From: Alloyangia pacifica
Lineage (GTDB): Bacteria > Pseudomonadota > Alphaproteobacteria > Rhodobacterales > Rhodobacteraceae
Length of the DNA stretch: 64,000 nt
Direction: 5' to 3'
Assembly: GCF_900116195.1 (NCBI RefSeq)
Contig: NZ_FOZW01000013.1
Location: forward strand, 124,001-188,000
The notes beneath the pieces were generated by a model. It made no database searches, was not told the origin of the DNA, and saw nothing but the letters and a program-made list of their open reading frames with translations. Shown one piece after another: positions 49,256-60,848 of the stretch. Both the position numbers and the translations under genes were made by a program. Numbering within the stretch: position 1 is the first letter of the stretch; each line of letters starts with the position of its first letter.

Positions 49256-50152
49256 ATGCGCGCAGGCACGGACTTCAGGGGGGTGGTCGGCGCCGCGGTG
49301 ACGCCGGTGACCGCGGCGCTCGAGATCGACGTGCCGCGGCTGATCTCGCATTGCGACGCGATGCTGCAGGCGGGCTGCGCCTTCACCTCGGCCTTCGGCA
49401 CGACGGGCGAGGGGGCCTCCTTTTCGGCAGACCAGAAGATCGCGGCGCTGCAGGCGATGAAGGATGCGGGGCATGACATGTCCCGGCAGGTGCCCGGCAT
49501 CATCGCCGCCGCCGTCGAGGATGCGGCCCGGCTCTACCGCGCGTGCGCCGAGCTCGGCTGCCGCGCGGCGCTGATCATCCCGCCGTTCTACTACGCGCCC
49601 TCGTCCGACGCGGCGGTGGCCGAGTTCTACGCCGCCGTGGCCGAAAGGGCGGGCAGCCCCGGCCTCGACATCGTGCTCTACAACTTCCCGCATTTCTCGG
49701 GCGTGACCTTCACCCCGGCGCTGGTCCGTGCGGTGCAGGCAAAGCTCGGCGATCTGGTCATCGGCATCAAGGATTCCACTGGCGATCTCGAGGGCGGGCT
49801 CGAACTGATCCGCGTCTTCCCCGAGCTGTCGATCTTCACCGGCGACGACCGCATCCTGACGCGCGTGGTCGCGGCGGGCGGCGCGGGGATGATCGGCGGG
49901 CTGGTCAACCTCTTCCCGGCGGACAGCGTCACGCTCTGCGGTGGCAAGGTGGACGCGGCTTTCGAGAAACGCGCGGCGATGCGGATCGAGGCTGTTGACG
50001 CTCATGGCGGGCTCGTGGTTCTGAAGGCGCTCGTGGCGGCCCGCTATGGCGACGACGGCTACCGCCGGACCATGCCGCCGCTGGCCCCGCTCGAGGCCGG
50101 GCTGAGCGCCAGCCTCGCCGAAGAACTGGGCTTCACGGGCGAGACGCTCTGA
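49256..50152 (+). CDS. Dihydrodipicolinate synthase / N-acetylneuraminate lyase family aldolase
   Basis: 298 residues, a TIM barrel. The Schiff-base Lys is in VIGIKDSTGD, the catalytic Tyr in IVLYNFPHFSG, and the nucleotide-like GTTGEGASFS motif lies near residue 45. In a catabolic setting the family includes 2-keto-3-deoxy-sugar-acid aldolases, which fits better here than lysine synthesis. GGAGGAG lies before the chosen ATG. It leads the operon with GntR and the rhamnosidase. Confidence 0.87.
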   Translation: MRAGTDFRGVVGAAVTPVTAALEIDVPRLISHCDAMLQAGCAFTSAFGTTGEGASFSADQKIAALQAMKDAGHDMSRQVPGIIAAAVEDAARLYRACAELGCRAALIIPPFYYAPSSDAAVAEFYAAVAERAGSPGLDIVLYNFPHFSGVTFTPALVRAVQAKLGDLVIGIKDSTGDLEGGLELIRVFPELSIFTGDDRILTRVVAAGGAGMIGGLVNLFPADSVTLCGGKVDAAFEKRAAMRIEAVDAHGGLVVLKALVAARYGDDGYRRTMPPLAPLEAGLSASLAEELGFTGETL

Positions 50153-50186
50153 GCCACCGCACGACAGGACGACAGGAGACAGGCTG

Positions 50187-50867
50187 ATGCCGGGCAACCG
50201 CGCCGAGGAGACCCAGAAACGCCATGACGGGCGGGTCCGGCAATCGGGCTACGAGCAGTTCCAGAAGGCGCTGCTCGACGGCCGCCTGAGGCCCGGTCAG
50301 CTGGTCAGCCAGCGCGACCTCGTGGCCATGCTCGGCCTGTCGATCGGGGCGCTGCGCGAGCTTTTGCCGCGGCTCGAATCCGAGGGGCTGATCAACGTGC
50401 TGCCGCAGCGCGGGATCCAGATCCCGGCGATCGACCTGCCGATGATCCGCGACGCCTTCCAGATGCGCGCGGCACTGGAGCGGGAGGCCGTGCTCAACGC
50501 CATCCGCAGCATGCCCGACGAGGCGATCCGTGAGCAGCTCGCGCTGCACCGCGAGGTGCTTGCGCAGGTCGCGGCCGACCCCAGCGAGACGGTGCTGGAG
50601 CGCGGGCAGGAAATCGACACGGGGTTTCACGCGCTGCTGATCGGCGCGACGAAGAACGAGCTGATCATCTCGGCCTACGACATCAATTCGATCCGTATCC
50701 GGCTGATCAAGCTCGACCGTATTCGCCTCAGCGCGGTGACCCTGCCTGCCGCCTTCGCCGACCATATCGCGGTGATCGAGACGCTGCTGGCGCGCGATCC
50801 GGTGGCGGCGACGGCAGCGATGGACCGCCATATCGCCAACGCCCGCGAGCGGGCGCTGGAAATCTGA
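50187..50867 (+). CDS. GntR family regulator with FCD ligand domain
   Basis: 226 residues. The winged HTH is at about 15-80 (QLVSQRDLVAMLGLSIGALRELLPRLESEGLI). The FCD domain follows, with His residues in the metal-binding pattern (HREVLAQV; DTGFHALLIG; DHIAVIETL; DRHIANAR). It lies between the aldolase and rhamnosidase genes and probably senses the imported acid or its aldol product. The palindrome at 49177 is a candidate operator. Confidence 0.91.
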   Translation: MPGNRAEETQKRHDGRVRQSGYEQFQKALLDGRLRPGQLVSQRDLVAMLGLSIGALRELLPRLESEGLINVLPQRGIQIPAIDLPMIRDAFQMRAALEREAVLNAIRSMPDEAIREQLALHREVLAQVAADPSETVLERGQEIDTGFHALLIGATKNELIISAYDINSIRIRLIKLDRIRLSAVTLPAAFADHIAVIETLLARDPVAATAAMDRHIANARERALEI

Positions 50868-50894
50868 TTTGAAGTGCTGACCGGGAGGTCTGAC

Positions 50895-53546
50895 ATGGCC
50901 GGAGATGACACCGCCGCGGCCCTGCGCCCCGTCGCGCTGCGCTGTGAGCTGCAAGCGGAACCGCGCGGTCTCAACGACCTTTTGCCCCGGTTGAGCTGGG
51001 GCTGCGAGGGCGAGGCCGATCTGGCCGCGAGCCGGGTGGTGCTTGGCGTGGATTGCGCGGCAGTGGTCTCGGGGCAGGGCGATCTCTGGGACAGCGGCTG
51101 GCTTTCCGGCACCCCGTCGCCGCTGCGCTACGCCGGCGCCCCATTGCCGCGCGATGCGCGCCTGTGGTGGTCCGTTGGCCTGCGCGACGGGCAGGGTGCC
51201 GAGACATGGTCCGAGCCGGCGCCGATCTTCACCGGGCTCGATGCGGCGGATTGGGAGGCCGAGTGGATCGCCCGCTACTTCGTGCTGCCCGCCGGGCGCG
51301 AGGTGCCGCAGGACAGTGCCTACGACAACCGCTTCCAGGCCCGCCCAGCCGACTACATGCGCCGGACCTTCGATCTGCCCGAGGCGCCGGTGCGTGCCTT
51401 GGTCTATGTCAGCGCGCTCGGTCTCTACGAGCTGCATGTAAACGGCCAGCGCATCGGGCGGGACGTGATGGCGCCGGGCTGGACCGACTACCACACCCGC
51501 ACCGAATACACGGTGCACGATGTCACCGAGCACCTGAGCGCCGGCCCCAACGCCCTCGGTGCCATTCTGGGCGAGGGCTGGTACTCGGGCCGCATCGGTC
51601 ACAACCAGCGCCGCGCGGGCAACCATTATGGCGGACGCCCGGCCTTCCTGTGCCAGCTGCATGTCGAATACGCGGACGGGCAGACCCAGCGCATCGTCAG
51701 CGACGACCGCTGGCGCACCCGGCAGGGGCCGGTCTGCTACTCGGACTTCCTCGCGGGTGAGATGTACGACGCGCGGCGCGAGATGCCGGGCTGGGATGCG
51801 GCGGGCTTCGAGGAAGTGAACTGGCAGCCGGTGGAGGTCTTCACCCCCGATCCCGGGGCACCTCATCTCGACGCCGCCCGCGCACCGCTGGCCCGAGAGG
51901 TCGCGACGCTGGAGCCGCAAAGCGAAACCCGTGCCCCGGACGGCGAGCGCATCTTCGACTTCGGTCAGAACCTCGCGGGATACCTGAGCATGGAGGTCGA
52001 GGCCCCCTCCGGCACTGAGATCCGCCTGCGCCACGCCGAGCGGCTGGATGAGGCGGGGGCGCTCTACACCGCCAACCTGCGCTTTGCCGTCAGCGAGGAC
52101 ATCTACATCTGCAAGGGTGGCGGGCCTGAGCGCTTCACTCCGCGCTTCACCTTCCATGGGTTCCAATACGTCGGCCTCAGCGCCAGCGGCCCGGTCGAGG
52201 GGCTGAGCCTGCGCGCCATCGCAATCCAGTCGGACCTGCCGTTGACGGGGTCCATCGAGACCGGAAACGCGATGGTCAACCAGCTGATCTCCAATATCTT
52301 CTGGAGCCAGCGCGGCAATTTCCTCGCGGTGCCCACCGATTGCCCGCAGCGTGACGAGCGTTACGGCTGGTCTGCCGACGCGCAGGTGTTCTGGCGCACC
52401 GCAGGCTATTTCATGGACGTCAGCGCCTTCACCGAGAAGTGGCTGCAGGACATGGTCGACGGCCAGTCGGCCGAGGGCATCTTCCCCGACGTGGCTCCGA
52501 CCAAGCCGCTCAATCCCTACCGGCTCACGCCGCAGCCCGGTGCCCCCGCATGGGGTGACGCGCCGGTCATCCTGTGCCGCGATCACTGGCTGCGCTATGG
52601 CGACGCGGAGCTGCTGCGCCGCATGTGGGCGCCGCTGGTGGCCTGGATGGACTACATCGAACGCGAGAACCCGGGTGGCATCCGCGAACGCTCGGTGCAC
52701 AACAACTACGGGGACTGGCTGTCCATCGGCCCGGTGACCGACCGGGCGCTTGTCGCAACCGCCTACTGGATCCACCTCGCGGACATCATGGGGATGCTGG
52801 CCGGGGTGTTGCAGGAGCCGGTGGACCGCTGGAGCGCACTTGCCGAACGGCTGCGCGCGGCCTTCCTCGCCCGCTTCTGGCAGGAGGGCAGCCTCAGCGG
52901 CGACACCCAGACGGCCTACCTGCTTGCGCTCGACTTTGCCCTGCTGCCCGAGGCGCTGCGGCCGCAGGCAGCGGCGCGGCTCGGCGCACTGCTCGATGCG
53001 GCGGACGGCCACCTGCAGACCGGCTTCCTCGGCGTGCGCCATCTCGCGCCGGTGGTCTGCGACTGGCTGGGGCCGGAACGGGCGGTCGATCTGTTGCTGA
53101 AGGACACCTATCCCTCGTGGGGCTTCTCGATCCGCCACGGCGCGACGACGATCTGGGAGCGCTGGGACGGTTGGACGCCGGAAAAGGGCTTCCAGTCCAC
53201 CGCAATGAACTCCTTCAACCATTACGCCTATGGCGCGGTTGGCGAGTGGATCTGGGCGCGGCTCGCGGGCATCGACTGGAACGCGGCGGGTCCCGGGTAT
53301 CGCAGGCTGGCCATGCGCCCGGTCTTCGACCGCCGTATCGGCCATGTAAAGGCACGCTACGAAGCGGCGACGGGACCGGTGCAAAGCGCCTGGGCCTATG
53401 AGGGCGAAGCCGTGGTCTGGGAGGTTTCGCTGCCGCCGGGCACCAGCGCCGAGGTCGCCTTGCCCGAGGGCTGGAGCCGCGACGGGCAGCGGGCCTTTGC
53501 ACTCGGAGCTGGGCGACACAGGCTGGTGCTGCAGCCCGCCGGCTGA
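50895..53546 (+). CDS. Alpha-L-rhamnosidase, glycoside hydrolase family 78 (cytosolic)
   Basis: 883 residues. N-terminal beta-sandwich domains run to about residue 420 (fibronectin-like, then RHAMNOSID_N region with [29 protein letters not shown]). The (alpha/alpha)6 barrel follows, with the catalytic-region motif [41 protein letters not shown] and [23 protein letters not shown], and the protein ends with a C-terminal beta domain. There is no signal peptide, so it acts on an imported rhamnoside. GGGAGGTC precedes the ATG. It ends 13 bp before the convergent luxR-type gene. Confidence 0.93.
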   Translation: MAGDDTAAALRPVALRCELQAEPRGLNDLLPRLSWGCEGEADLAASRVVLGVDCAAVVSGQGDLWDSGWLSGTPSPLRYAGAPLPRDARLWWSVGLRDGQGAETWSEPAPIFTGLDAADWEAEWIARYFVLPAGREVPQDSAYDNRFQARPADYMRRTFDLPEAPVRALVYVSALGLYELHVNGQRIGRDVMAPGWTDYHTRTEYTVHDVTEHLSAGPNALGAILGEGWYSGRIGHNQRRAGNHYGGRPAFLCQLHVEYADGQTQRIVSDDRWRTRQGPVCYSDFLAGEMYDARREMPGWDAAGFEEVNWQPVEVFTPDPGAPHLDAARAPLAREVATLEPQSETRAPDGERIFDFGQNLAGYLSMEVEAPSGTEIRLRHAERLDEAGALYTANLRFAVSEDIYICKGGGPERFTPRFTFHGFQYVGLSASGPVEGLSLRAIAIQSDLPLTGSIETGNAMVNQLISNIFWSQRGNFLAVPTDCPQRDERYGWSADAQVFWRTAGYFMDVSAFTEKWLQDMVDGQSAEGIFPDVAPTKPLNPYRLTPQPGAPAWGDAPVILCRDHWLRYGDAELLRRMWAPLVAWMDYIERENPGGIRERSVHNNYGDWLSIGPVTDRALVATAYWIHLADIMGMLAGVLQEPVDRWSALAERLRAAFLARFWQEGSLSGDTQTAYLLALDFALLPEALRPQAAARLGALLDAADGHLQTGFLGVRHLAPVVCDWLGPERAVDLLLKDTYPSWGFSIRHGATTIWERWDGWTPEKGFQSTAMNSFNHYAYGAVGEWIWARLAGIDWNAAGPGYRRLAMRPVFDRRIGHVKARYEAATGPVQSAWAYEGEAVVWEVSLPPGTSAEVALPEGWSRDGQRAFALGAGRHRLVLQPAG

Positions 53547-53559
53547 GCGATGCGTTTGG

Positions 53560-54360
53560 TCAGAGGTCCTCGAGCGAGGCCATGAACTTGGAGAAGAGCT
53601 CGCCCTGCGAGCTCACCCCGAGCTTGCCGTAGATATTGCGCCGGTGAATGCGCACCGTGCCGGGGGCGATCCCGAGCGCGTGGCCCGTCGCCTCGGCGGA
53701 ATGTCCCTTGAGCGTGTATTCGACGATTTCGGCCTCGCGCGGGGTCAGCAGGTTGCGCCCGAAGCTCTGGAATGCCTCGTCGATCAGCTTGGGCAGGCGC
53801 GGTCCCTCGCTTCCCGGCTGGCCGGCAAACTCGTCGATCAACCCCGCCCAATGGCGCTTCGCGCAGGCCTCGACAAAGGGAAAGATCGTCTGCAGGTCGC
53901 GGAATTCCTTCGCCGAAAATGCCTTCAGCTCGCGCATCGCCGATATCACGACGCTCACATCGTCACCAACGTCAACGATAAAGCCTATTTCTTCGGCAAG
54001 TCCGGTCTGCACATAGTAGTTCCGGAAGTATTCGGCCTGGTAAAAGCGGTCGGGCGCAAGCTCGCGCAGGCGCACCAGCCGGGACGTCGTGGGGGCGGCG
54101 GAATGGAGGTAGAACGGGTCCAGGAGATAGGGACCCTCCTGGTAATCGTCGACCATGACCCGGCGCTTGGCAGCCGGGAAATCGTCATAGATATCAAGGG
54201 GACGGCGGTCCTTGTAGTAGGCGAAGGTCACCGTGAACTCGAAGGGCACGACGGTGCGCATCGCTTCGGTCAACGCCTTCGGGAAGCCCGGGGTGCCAAG
54301 CGCGGCGACCGCTGCGGCGCTGGCTGAAACCCAGCTCTCGATGTCAAATTTACCAGCCAT
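53560..54360 (-). CDS. LuxR-type transcriptional regulator
   Basis: 266 residues. The N-terminal ~170 residues form a domain without clear autoinducer-binding (AHL) motifs. A GerE-type HTH is at about 195-260 (LTPREAEIVEYTLKGHSAEATGHALGIAPGTVRIHRRNIYGKLGV). It is divergent from the polyamine-type importer operon and is its probable regulator. A CGGCATATGCCG palindrome lies in the shared upstream region. Confidence 0.87.
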   Translation of the reverse strand: MAGKFDIESWVSASAAAVAALGTPGFPKALTEAMRTVVPFEFTVTFAYYKDRRPLDIYDDFPAAKRRVMVDDYQEGPYLLDPFYLHSAAPTTSRLVRLRELAPDRFYQAEYFRNYYVQTGLAEEIGFIVDVGDDVSVVISAMRELKAFSAKEFRDLQTIFPFVEACAKRHWAGLIDEFAGQPGSEGPRLPKLIDEAFQSFGRNLLTPREAEIVEYTLKGHSAEATGHALGIAPGTVRIHRRNIYGKLGVSSQGELFSKFMASLEDL

Positions 54361-54418
54361 CTATGCCCTTTGTGGTATATACAACCAAATCTTGTTTCCG
54401 TACCGTTTTTGAAAATTA

Positions 54419-54430
54419 CGGCATATGCCG
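54419..54430. promoter_or_regulatory. CGGCATATGCCG palindrome in the luxR/importer divergent region
   Basis: A perfect 12-bp palindrome 62 bp upstream of the importer ATPase start and 59 bp from the luxR-type start. It is a candidate operator. Confidence 0.45.
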
Positions 54431-54491
54431 CCTGGCGCAAGGGTAAACAGCCACGCCGGACGACAGGGGATAAGCCGGACCGGGGAGCACG

Positions 54492-55643
54492 ATGATTCAG
54501 GAACCGAAGATGACCGACGCCACCACCACCCACGTCCCTGCGCCGGAGGCCGTGGCGGAATTCGTCGGGGCGACCAAGCGCTTCGGCGACGTTCTGGCTG
54601 CCGACCGCATCGACCTGCGCATCCGGCGCGGCGAATTCCTGTCGTTTCTCGGCCCCTCCGGCTGCGGCAAGACCACGGCGCTGCGCATGCTGGCGGGCTT
54701 TGAGAGTCCGACCGAGGGCGAGGTGCTGATCGACGGGCGCGACGTTTCGGCGGTCCCGGCCCACAAGCGCCCGGTGAACATGGTGTTCCAGCACTACGCG
54801 CTCTTTCCGCATATGACCGTGGCGCAGAACGTCGGCTATGGGCTGCGCCAGCGTCGCCCGCGCCTGCCGAAGCGCGAGATCGAACTGAAGGTCGCCAAGG
54901 CACTGGCGACGGTGCGTCTGGCGGACTTCGGGCCGCGCCGGATCTGGGAGATGTCTGGCGGCCAGCAACAGCGCGTGGCGCTCGCCCGTGCCATCGTCAA
55001 CGAACCGAAGATCCTGCTGCTCGACGAGCCCATGGCGGCGCTCGACGCCAAGCTGCGCGGCGAGATGCAGCGCGAGCTCTTGGAGCTGCAGCGTAGCCTC
55101 GGGATCACCTTCGTGCTGGTCACCCACGACCAGGAGGAGGCGCTCGCCATGTCCGACCGCATCTGCATCATGGGCAAGGGTCGGATCGCGCAGGTGGGCA
55201 CGCCGCAGGAACTCTACGACCGCCCGCGCAGCCGTTACGTCGCCGATTTTGTCGGCAAGGCCAATATCGTGTCCGGACAGATCACCGGCCGGCAGGGCGG
55301 GCTGGCGCAGGCGGTGCTTGGCAATGGCGTGAAGGTCGTGCTGCGCGACGAGCCGGGCGATGACCGCACAACGACCGAGATCGCCGTGCGCCCCGAAGCA
55401 CTGGGTCTCGCCGCCCGTGATAGCGCCGTCCCTGCGGGGACAGCGGTTGTCCCCGCGCGCGTCACCCATCGCACCTTCCTGGGCGATCACACCGAATACC
55501 TGCTGGCGGCCGACGGGCTCGGCCAGATGCAGGTCAATGTTCCGCGACAGGCCGAAAGAGCCTTGGGCGGGCACGACGTGGGCGCATTGGTCCACGTCCT
55601 CTGGCCGGAGGGAACGGGTCTCGTTCTCGCCGTCGACGACTGA
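54492..55643 (+). CDS. Polyamine-type ABC transporter ATPase (PotA-like)
   Basis: 383 residues. Walker A is GPSGCGKTT, the signature is MSGGQQQRVALA, Walker B is ILLLDEPMAALDAKLR and the switch His is in VLVTHDQEEAL. A TOBE domain runs from about 290. GGGAG precedes the first ATG, and a second ATG lies six codons downstream. It leads a four-gene importer operon followed by an SDR. The substrate may be a polyamine or another small cation. Confidence 0.92.
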   Translation: MIQEPKMTDATTTHVPAPEAVAEFVGATKRFGDVLAADRIDLRIRRGEFLSFLGPSGCGKTTALRMLAGFESPTEGEVLIDGRDVSAVPAHKRPVNMVFQHYALFPHMTVAQNVGYGLRQRRPRLPKREIELKVAKALATVRLADFGPRRIWEMSGGQQQRVALARAIVNEPKILLLDEPMAALDAKLRGEMQRELLELQRSLGITFVLVTHDQEEALAMSDRICIMGKGRIAQVGTPQELYDRPRSRYVADFVGKANIVSGQITGRQGGLAQAVLGNGVKVVLRDEPGDDRTTTEIAVRPEALGLAARDSAVPAGTAVVPARVTHRTFLGDHTEYLLAADGLGQMQVNVPRQAERALGGHDVGALVHVLWPEGTGLVLAVDD

Positions 55644-55684
55644 AGACACTCCAACAAGTCAAAGTCCAACAAGGGAAAATCCAG

Positions 55685-56839
55685 ATGAAGAACGACAACA
55701 CGCCGATCTCGCGCAAGGCGTTCATGGAAGAGCTGCGGCGCTACCAGAAGGGCTCTGTCACCCGTCGCCACTTCCTCGGGGTGACAGGTCTCGGAACCGC
55801 CGCGGCGGTCATGGGGGGGGCCATGCCGGGCCTGCTGCCGAGCCGTGCCCGCGCGCAGGACATCGGTGACCGCGTGGTGCTGGCGACCTGGCCGAACTAC
55901 CACGACGCCGCCAATTTCGACGCCTTCACCGATGAGACCGGCGCCTACACGCAGGTCAATGTCTTCGGCTCGAACGAGGAGATGCTGGCGAAGATCCAGG
56001 CTGGCGGGTCCGGCTGGGACGTCTTCGTGCCGACCAACTATGCGATCCCGACCTATGTCGAGGCGGATCTCATAGAGCCTCTCGACTTGAGCAAGATCCC
56101 GAACTTCGACCCGGCCTCCTTCGACCCGCGCTTCGCCGATGCGGGCACGATCGACGGCGTGGTCTACGGCGTGCCGAAGAACTGGGGCACCACCGGCATC
56201 GCCTTCAACTCCGACAAGACCGGCGGCGTTGTGGACAGCTGGAAGGCCTTCTTCGACGGCGCCCGCGATGCGTGGGACGGCCGGGTGATGGTGCATGACT
56301 ACCAGCTTACCACCATCGGCAACGCATTGGTTTATCACGGCTTCTCCTTCAACTCGGTGGATCCCGAGGAACTGGCGCAGGCCGAGAAGCTGTTGATCGA
56401 CGTCAAGCCGCACCTCTATGCGATTTCGTCTGACTATCAACCGGCGATGCGCAACGGCGATGCCTGGCTGACCATGTGCTGGACCGGCGACGGCAAGCAG
56501 ATGAACACCGACATGCCCGAGATCGGCTTCGCGCTCGGCAAGGAGGGCGGCGAGATCTGGTCCGACTATTACGCCATCCCCAAGGACGCGCCGCACAAGG
56601 AGGCCGCCTACGCGCTGATCAACTACCTGCTGTCGCCGGAGGTGAACGCCAAGGAGGCGCTGGCTCACGGCTACCCGGTGGCCGACAGCCGCACCAACGC
56701 GCTGCTGCCCGAGGAGCTGCTCAACGATCCGATCATCTACCCGGCCGCCGAGGCGCTCAGCCCGCTGGAATTCGGCGCGGCGGTGACCCTTACCGACCCG
56801 AACCGCGCCGAGCTGATGGCGCGCTTCAAGTCGGCCTAA
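55685..56839 (+). CDS. Polyamine-type ABC transporter solute-binding protein with Tat signal
   Basis: 384 residues. The N-terminus has a twin-arginine signal, SVTRRHFLGVTGLGTAAAV, with a long n-region and cleavage after about residue 58 (SRARAQD). The mature part resembles PotD/PotF: ATWPNYHDAANFDAFTDETG, GWDVFVPTNYAIP, KNWGTTGIAFN, WLTMCWTGDG. The Tat route implies folding before export. Confidence 0.91.
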   Translation: MKNDNTPISRKAFMEELRRYQKGSVTRRHFLGVTGLGTAAAVMGGAMPGLLPSRARAQDIGDRVVLATWPNYHDAANFDAFTDETGAYTQVNVFGSNEEMLAKIQAGGSGWDVFVPTNYAIPTYVEADLIEPLDLSKIPNFDPASFDPRFADAGTIDGVVYGVPKNWGTTGIAFNSDKTGGVVDSWKAFFDGARDAWDGRVMVHDYQLTTIGNALVYHGFSFNSVDPEELAQAEKLLIDVKPHLYAISSDYQPAMRNGDAWLTMCWTGDGKQMNTDMPEIGFALGKEGGEIWSDYYAIPKDAPHKEAAYALINYLLSPEVNAKEALAHGYPVADSRTNALLPEELLNDPIIYPAAEALSPLEFGAAVTLTDPNRAELMARFKSA

Positions 56840-56861
56840 GAGCGAAGACGGAGACAGGACG

Positions 56862-57719
56862 ATGGCCATGACCCAATCCCGGGCGCGGGCGCTGCTGCTG
56901 ACACCGGCAGGGCTTTGGTACGCGGCGATGCTGCTGCTGCCGCTGGCCGTCGTCCTGATCTTCTCCTTCGGCGAGCGCAGCGCCATCGGCGGCTACGCGC
57001 CCGGCTTCACCTTCGAGCAATATGCCAACCTGCCAGCGAGGTTCGCGGCCTTCCGAAACACGCTGACGCTGGCACCGGTGGGCACCCTCGCGGCGTTGCT
57101 CATCGCCTATCCGCTGGCCTACTTCCTGGCGGTGAAGGTTAGCCCGAAATGGAAGACCATGCTGCTGGTGCTGGTGATCGTGCCGTTCTGGACCTCGATC
57201 CTCATTCGCTCCTACGCGTGGATCTTCCTGCTCGGCGGCAAGGGCATCCCGGCGCTGCTCGAGGTCATCGGTCTGGATGACGTGCGGCTGCTCAACACGC
57301 CCTTCGCGGTGCTGGTGGGCATCGTCTACGGCTACCTGCCGCTGATGGTCTTCCCGATCTACGTGGCGCTGGAAAAGCTCGACAAGCGGCTGCTCGAAGC
57401 TGCTGCCGATCTCGGCACGCCGCCCTGGCGCGCTTTCCTGCAGATCACCCTGCCGCTGTCGATGCCCGGGGTGCTGACCGGCTCGATGCTGGTGTTCATC
57501 CTGCTGATGGGGGAGTTCCTGATCCCCGCGATCCTTGGCGGTGGCAAGGTCTTCTTCGTCGGCAACGCGCTGGTCGACCTCTTCCTGCAGTCGCGCAACT
57601 GGGCCTTCGGCTCGGCAGTGGCGGTGGCGCTGGTGGTGGTCATGCTGATCACCGTCGGCATCTACACCCGCCTCGTGAAGCGCTTCGGCGCCAGCCGCGA
57701 CGACGTCGGCCTGATGTGA
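56862..57719 (+). CDS. Polyamine-type ABC transporter permease (PotB-like)
   Basis: 285 residues with six helices. The EAA-loop is DKRLLEAAADLGTPPWRAFLQITLPLSMPG. It starts 22 bp after the receptor gene and forms the channel with the PotC-like protein encoded 16 bp downstream. Confidence 0.91.
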   Translation: MAMTQSRARALLLTPAGLWYAAMLLLPLAVVLIFSFGERSAIGGYAPGFTFEQYANLPARFAAFRNTLTLAPVGTLAALLIAYPLAYFLAVKVSPKWKTMLLVLVIVPFWTSILIRSYAWIFLLGGKGIPALLEVIGLDDVRLLNTPFAVLVGIVYGYLPLMVFPIYVALEKLDKRLLEAAADLGTPPWRAFLQITLPLSMPGVLTGSMLVFILLMGEFLIPAILGGGKVFFVGNALVDLFLQSRNWAFGSAVAVALVVVMLITVGIYTRLVKRFGASRDDVGLM

Positions 57720-57735
57720 GCCCCCGGAGACCCTG

Positions 57736-58542
57736 ATGAAACTCTACGCCTGGGCGGTTTACGCCTTCCTGTACCTGCCGATCGGTATCATCGCGCTGTT
57801 CTCCTTCTCGGCGGGGCGCTCGGCCTCGCAGATGCAGGGGTTCTCGCTGCAATGGTACGGCCGCGCGTTGAACAATCCCTTCGTGATGGAGGCGCTTTGG
57901 ACCTCGGTGCGCGTCGCCTTCCTCTCGGCGGTGCTGGCGACGGTGGTCGGCACCATGGCGGCGCTGGCGCTGACCGGTATGCGCGGGCGCACGCGCAAGG
58001 TCTTTGACCTATTGGTGCAGATCGCCGTGATGATCCCCGGCATCGTCATCGGCATCGCGACGCTGATCGCGCTGGTCTCGGTCTTCGATCTGGTGAACCC
58101 CTGGCTCGAAGGGCTGACCGGCTGGAAGCTGTCGCTCGGCTCCGGCTCGCTGATCGCGGCGCACGGGCTGTTCACCATGTCTCTGGTGGTATTGCTGGTG
58201 CGCGGGCGGATGGAGACGCTGGACGGGGCGCTGATCGAGGCCTCGGGCGATCTTGGCGCAACGCCCATGGGGACCTTCTGGCAGGTGACCTTCCCGCAGA
58301 TCCTTCCCGCGATCCTCGCGGGCTTCCTGCTCGCCTTCACCTTCAGCTTCGACGACTTCATCATCGCCTTCTTCGTCGCGGGCGCCGAGACCACGCTGCC
58401 GATCTACGTCTTCTCATCGATCCGCCGCGGCGTCACCCCCGAGATCAACGCGATCGGCACCATGGTCATGGCCGCCTCGCTTCTCATGCTGATCGTCGCG
58501 CAACTGCTGCTGCGGCGCTCTCAGGCGCAGGCGCGCCGGTAA
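57736..58542 (+). CDS. Polyamine-type ABC transporter permease (PotC-like)
   Basis: 268 residues with six helices. The EAA-loop is LDGALIEASGDLGATPMGTFWQVTFPQILPA. It is the second permease of the importer and is followed after 22 bp by the SDR gene in the same operon. Confidence 0.91.
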   Translation: MKLYAWAVYAFLYLPIGIIALFSFSAGRSASQMQGFSLQWYGRALNNPFVMEALWTSVRVAFLSAVLATVVGTMAALALTGMRGRTRKVFDLLVQIAVMIPGIVIGIATLIALVSVFDLVNPWLEGLTGWKLSLGSGSLIAAHGLFTMSLVVLLVRGRMETLDGALIEASGDLGATPMGTFWQVTFPQILPAILAGFLLAFTFSFDDFIIAFFVAGAETTLPIYVFSSIRRGVTPEINAIGTMVMAASLLMLIVAQLLLRRSQAQARR

Positions 58543-58564
58543 CTCAAGACTTCAGGAGAGACCC

Positions 58565-59320
58565 ATGCTGAAAGACCGTGTCGCATTGGTGACCGCCGCC
58601 GGATCCGGGATCGGCCGCGCTGGCGCCGTGGCCATGGCCCGCGAGGGCGCCTACGTGGTGGTGACGGATCTGCGTGAGGAGCTTGCCGCCGAGACGCTGG
58701 CCGAGATCGAGGCCGCCGGCGGCCGCGGCATGGCGCAGGGGCTCGACGTGCGCGACGATGCTGCGGTGGAGGGGCTGATCGACAAGGTGGCCAGGGATCA
58801 CGGCAGGCTCGACGTGCTGCACAGCCACGCCGGAATCCAGATCGAGGGCAGGGTCGAGGATGTTTCCCCGGCGCAGATGGATGCGGCCTGGGCGCTGAAC
58901 GTGCGGGCGCATTTTGTCGCCTCGCGGGCGGTGATCCCGCACATGCGGGCGCAGGGCGGCGGCTCGGTGATCATCACCGCCTCGAACTCGGGCTGCCAGT
59001 ACGACCGCGGCATGGTCTCATACGCCACCACCAAGCACGCTGCCGTGGCCATGGTGAAGCAGATGGCGGTGGACTACGCGCGCGAGAAGATCAGGTTCAA
59101 CGCGCTCTGCCCGGGGTTTGTCGACACGCCTTTCAATCTTGGCTTCGAGAAGCAGATGGGCGGGCGCGCGGCGCTTGAGAGCTATGTCGCCGACACCATC
59201 CCGATGGGCCGCTGGGCCAGCGTGGAGGAGATCGCCGAGGGAATCCTTTACCTCGCCTCCGACCGCTCTGCCTTCGTCACCGGGCTGGCGCTGGTGATCG
59301 ACGGGGGCGAGATCCTCTGA
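58565..59320 (+). CDS. Short-chain dehydrogenase/reductase (classical SDR)
   Basis: 251 residues. The cofactor motif is TAAGSGIGRAGAVAMAREG, with Asp after the second strand (VVVTDLREE) favouring NAD. The NNAG equivalent is HSHAGIQ. The catalytic Ser and the YxxxK motif are in SNSGCQYDRGMVSYATTKHA. It follows the importer genes directly and may oxidise or reduce the imported compound or its product, but the substrate cannot be named. Confidence 0.88.
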   Translation: MLKDRVALVTAAGSGIGRAGAVAMAREGAYVVVTDLREELAAETLAEIEAAGGRGMAQGLDVRDDAAVEGLIDKVARDHGRLDVLHSHAGIQIEGRVEDVSPAQMDAAWALNVRAHFVASRAVIPHMRAQGGGSVIITASNSGCQYDRGMVSYATTKHAAVAMVKQMAVDYAREKIRFNALCPGFVDTPFNLGFEKQMGGRAALESYVADTIPMGRWASVEEIAEGILYLASDRSAFVTGLALVIDGGEIL

Positions 59321-59336
59321 TCCCGCCCCGCGGCGC

Positions 59337-60848
<1,512 letters not shown>

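Noticed and set aside
50133-53519. An 1128-residue minus-strand reading frame
   Set aside because: It is an antisense shadow of gntR and the GH78 gene with no recognisable domain.
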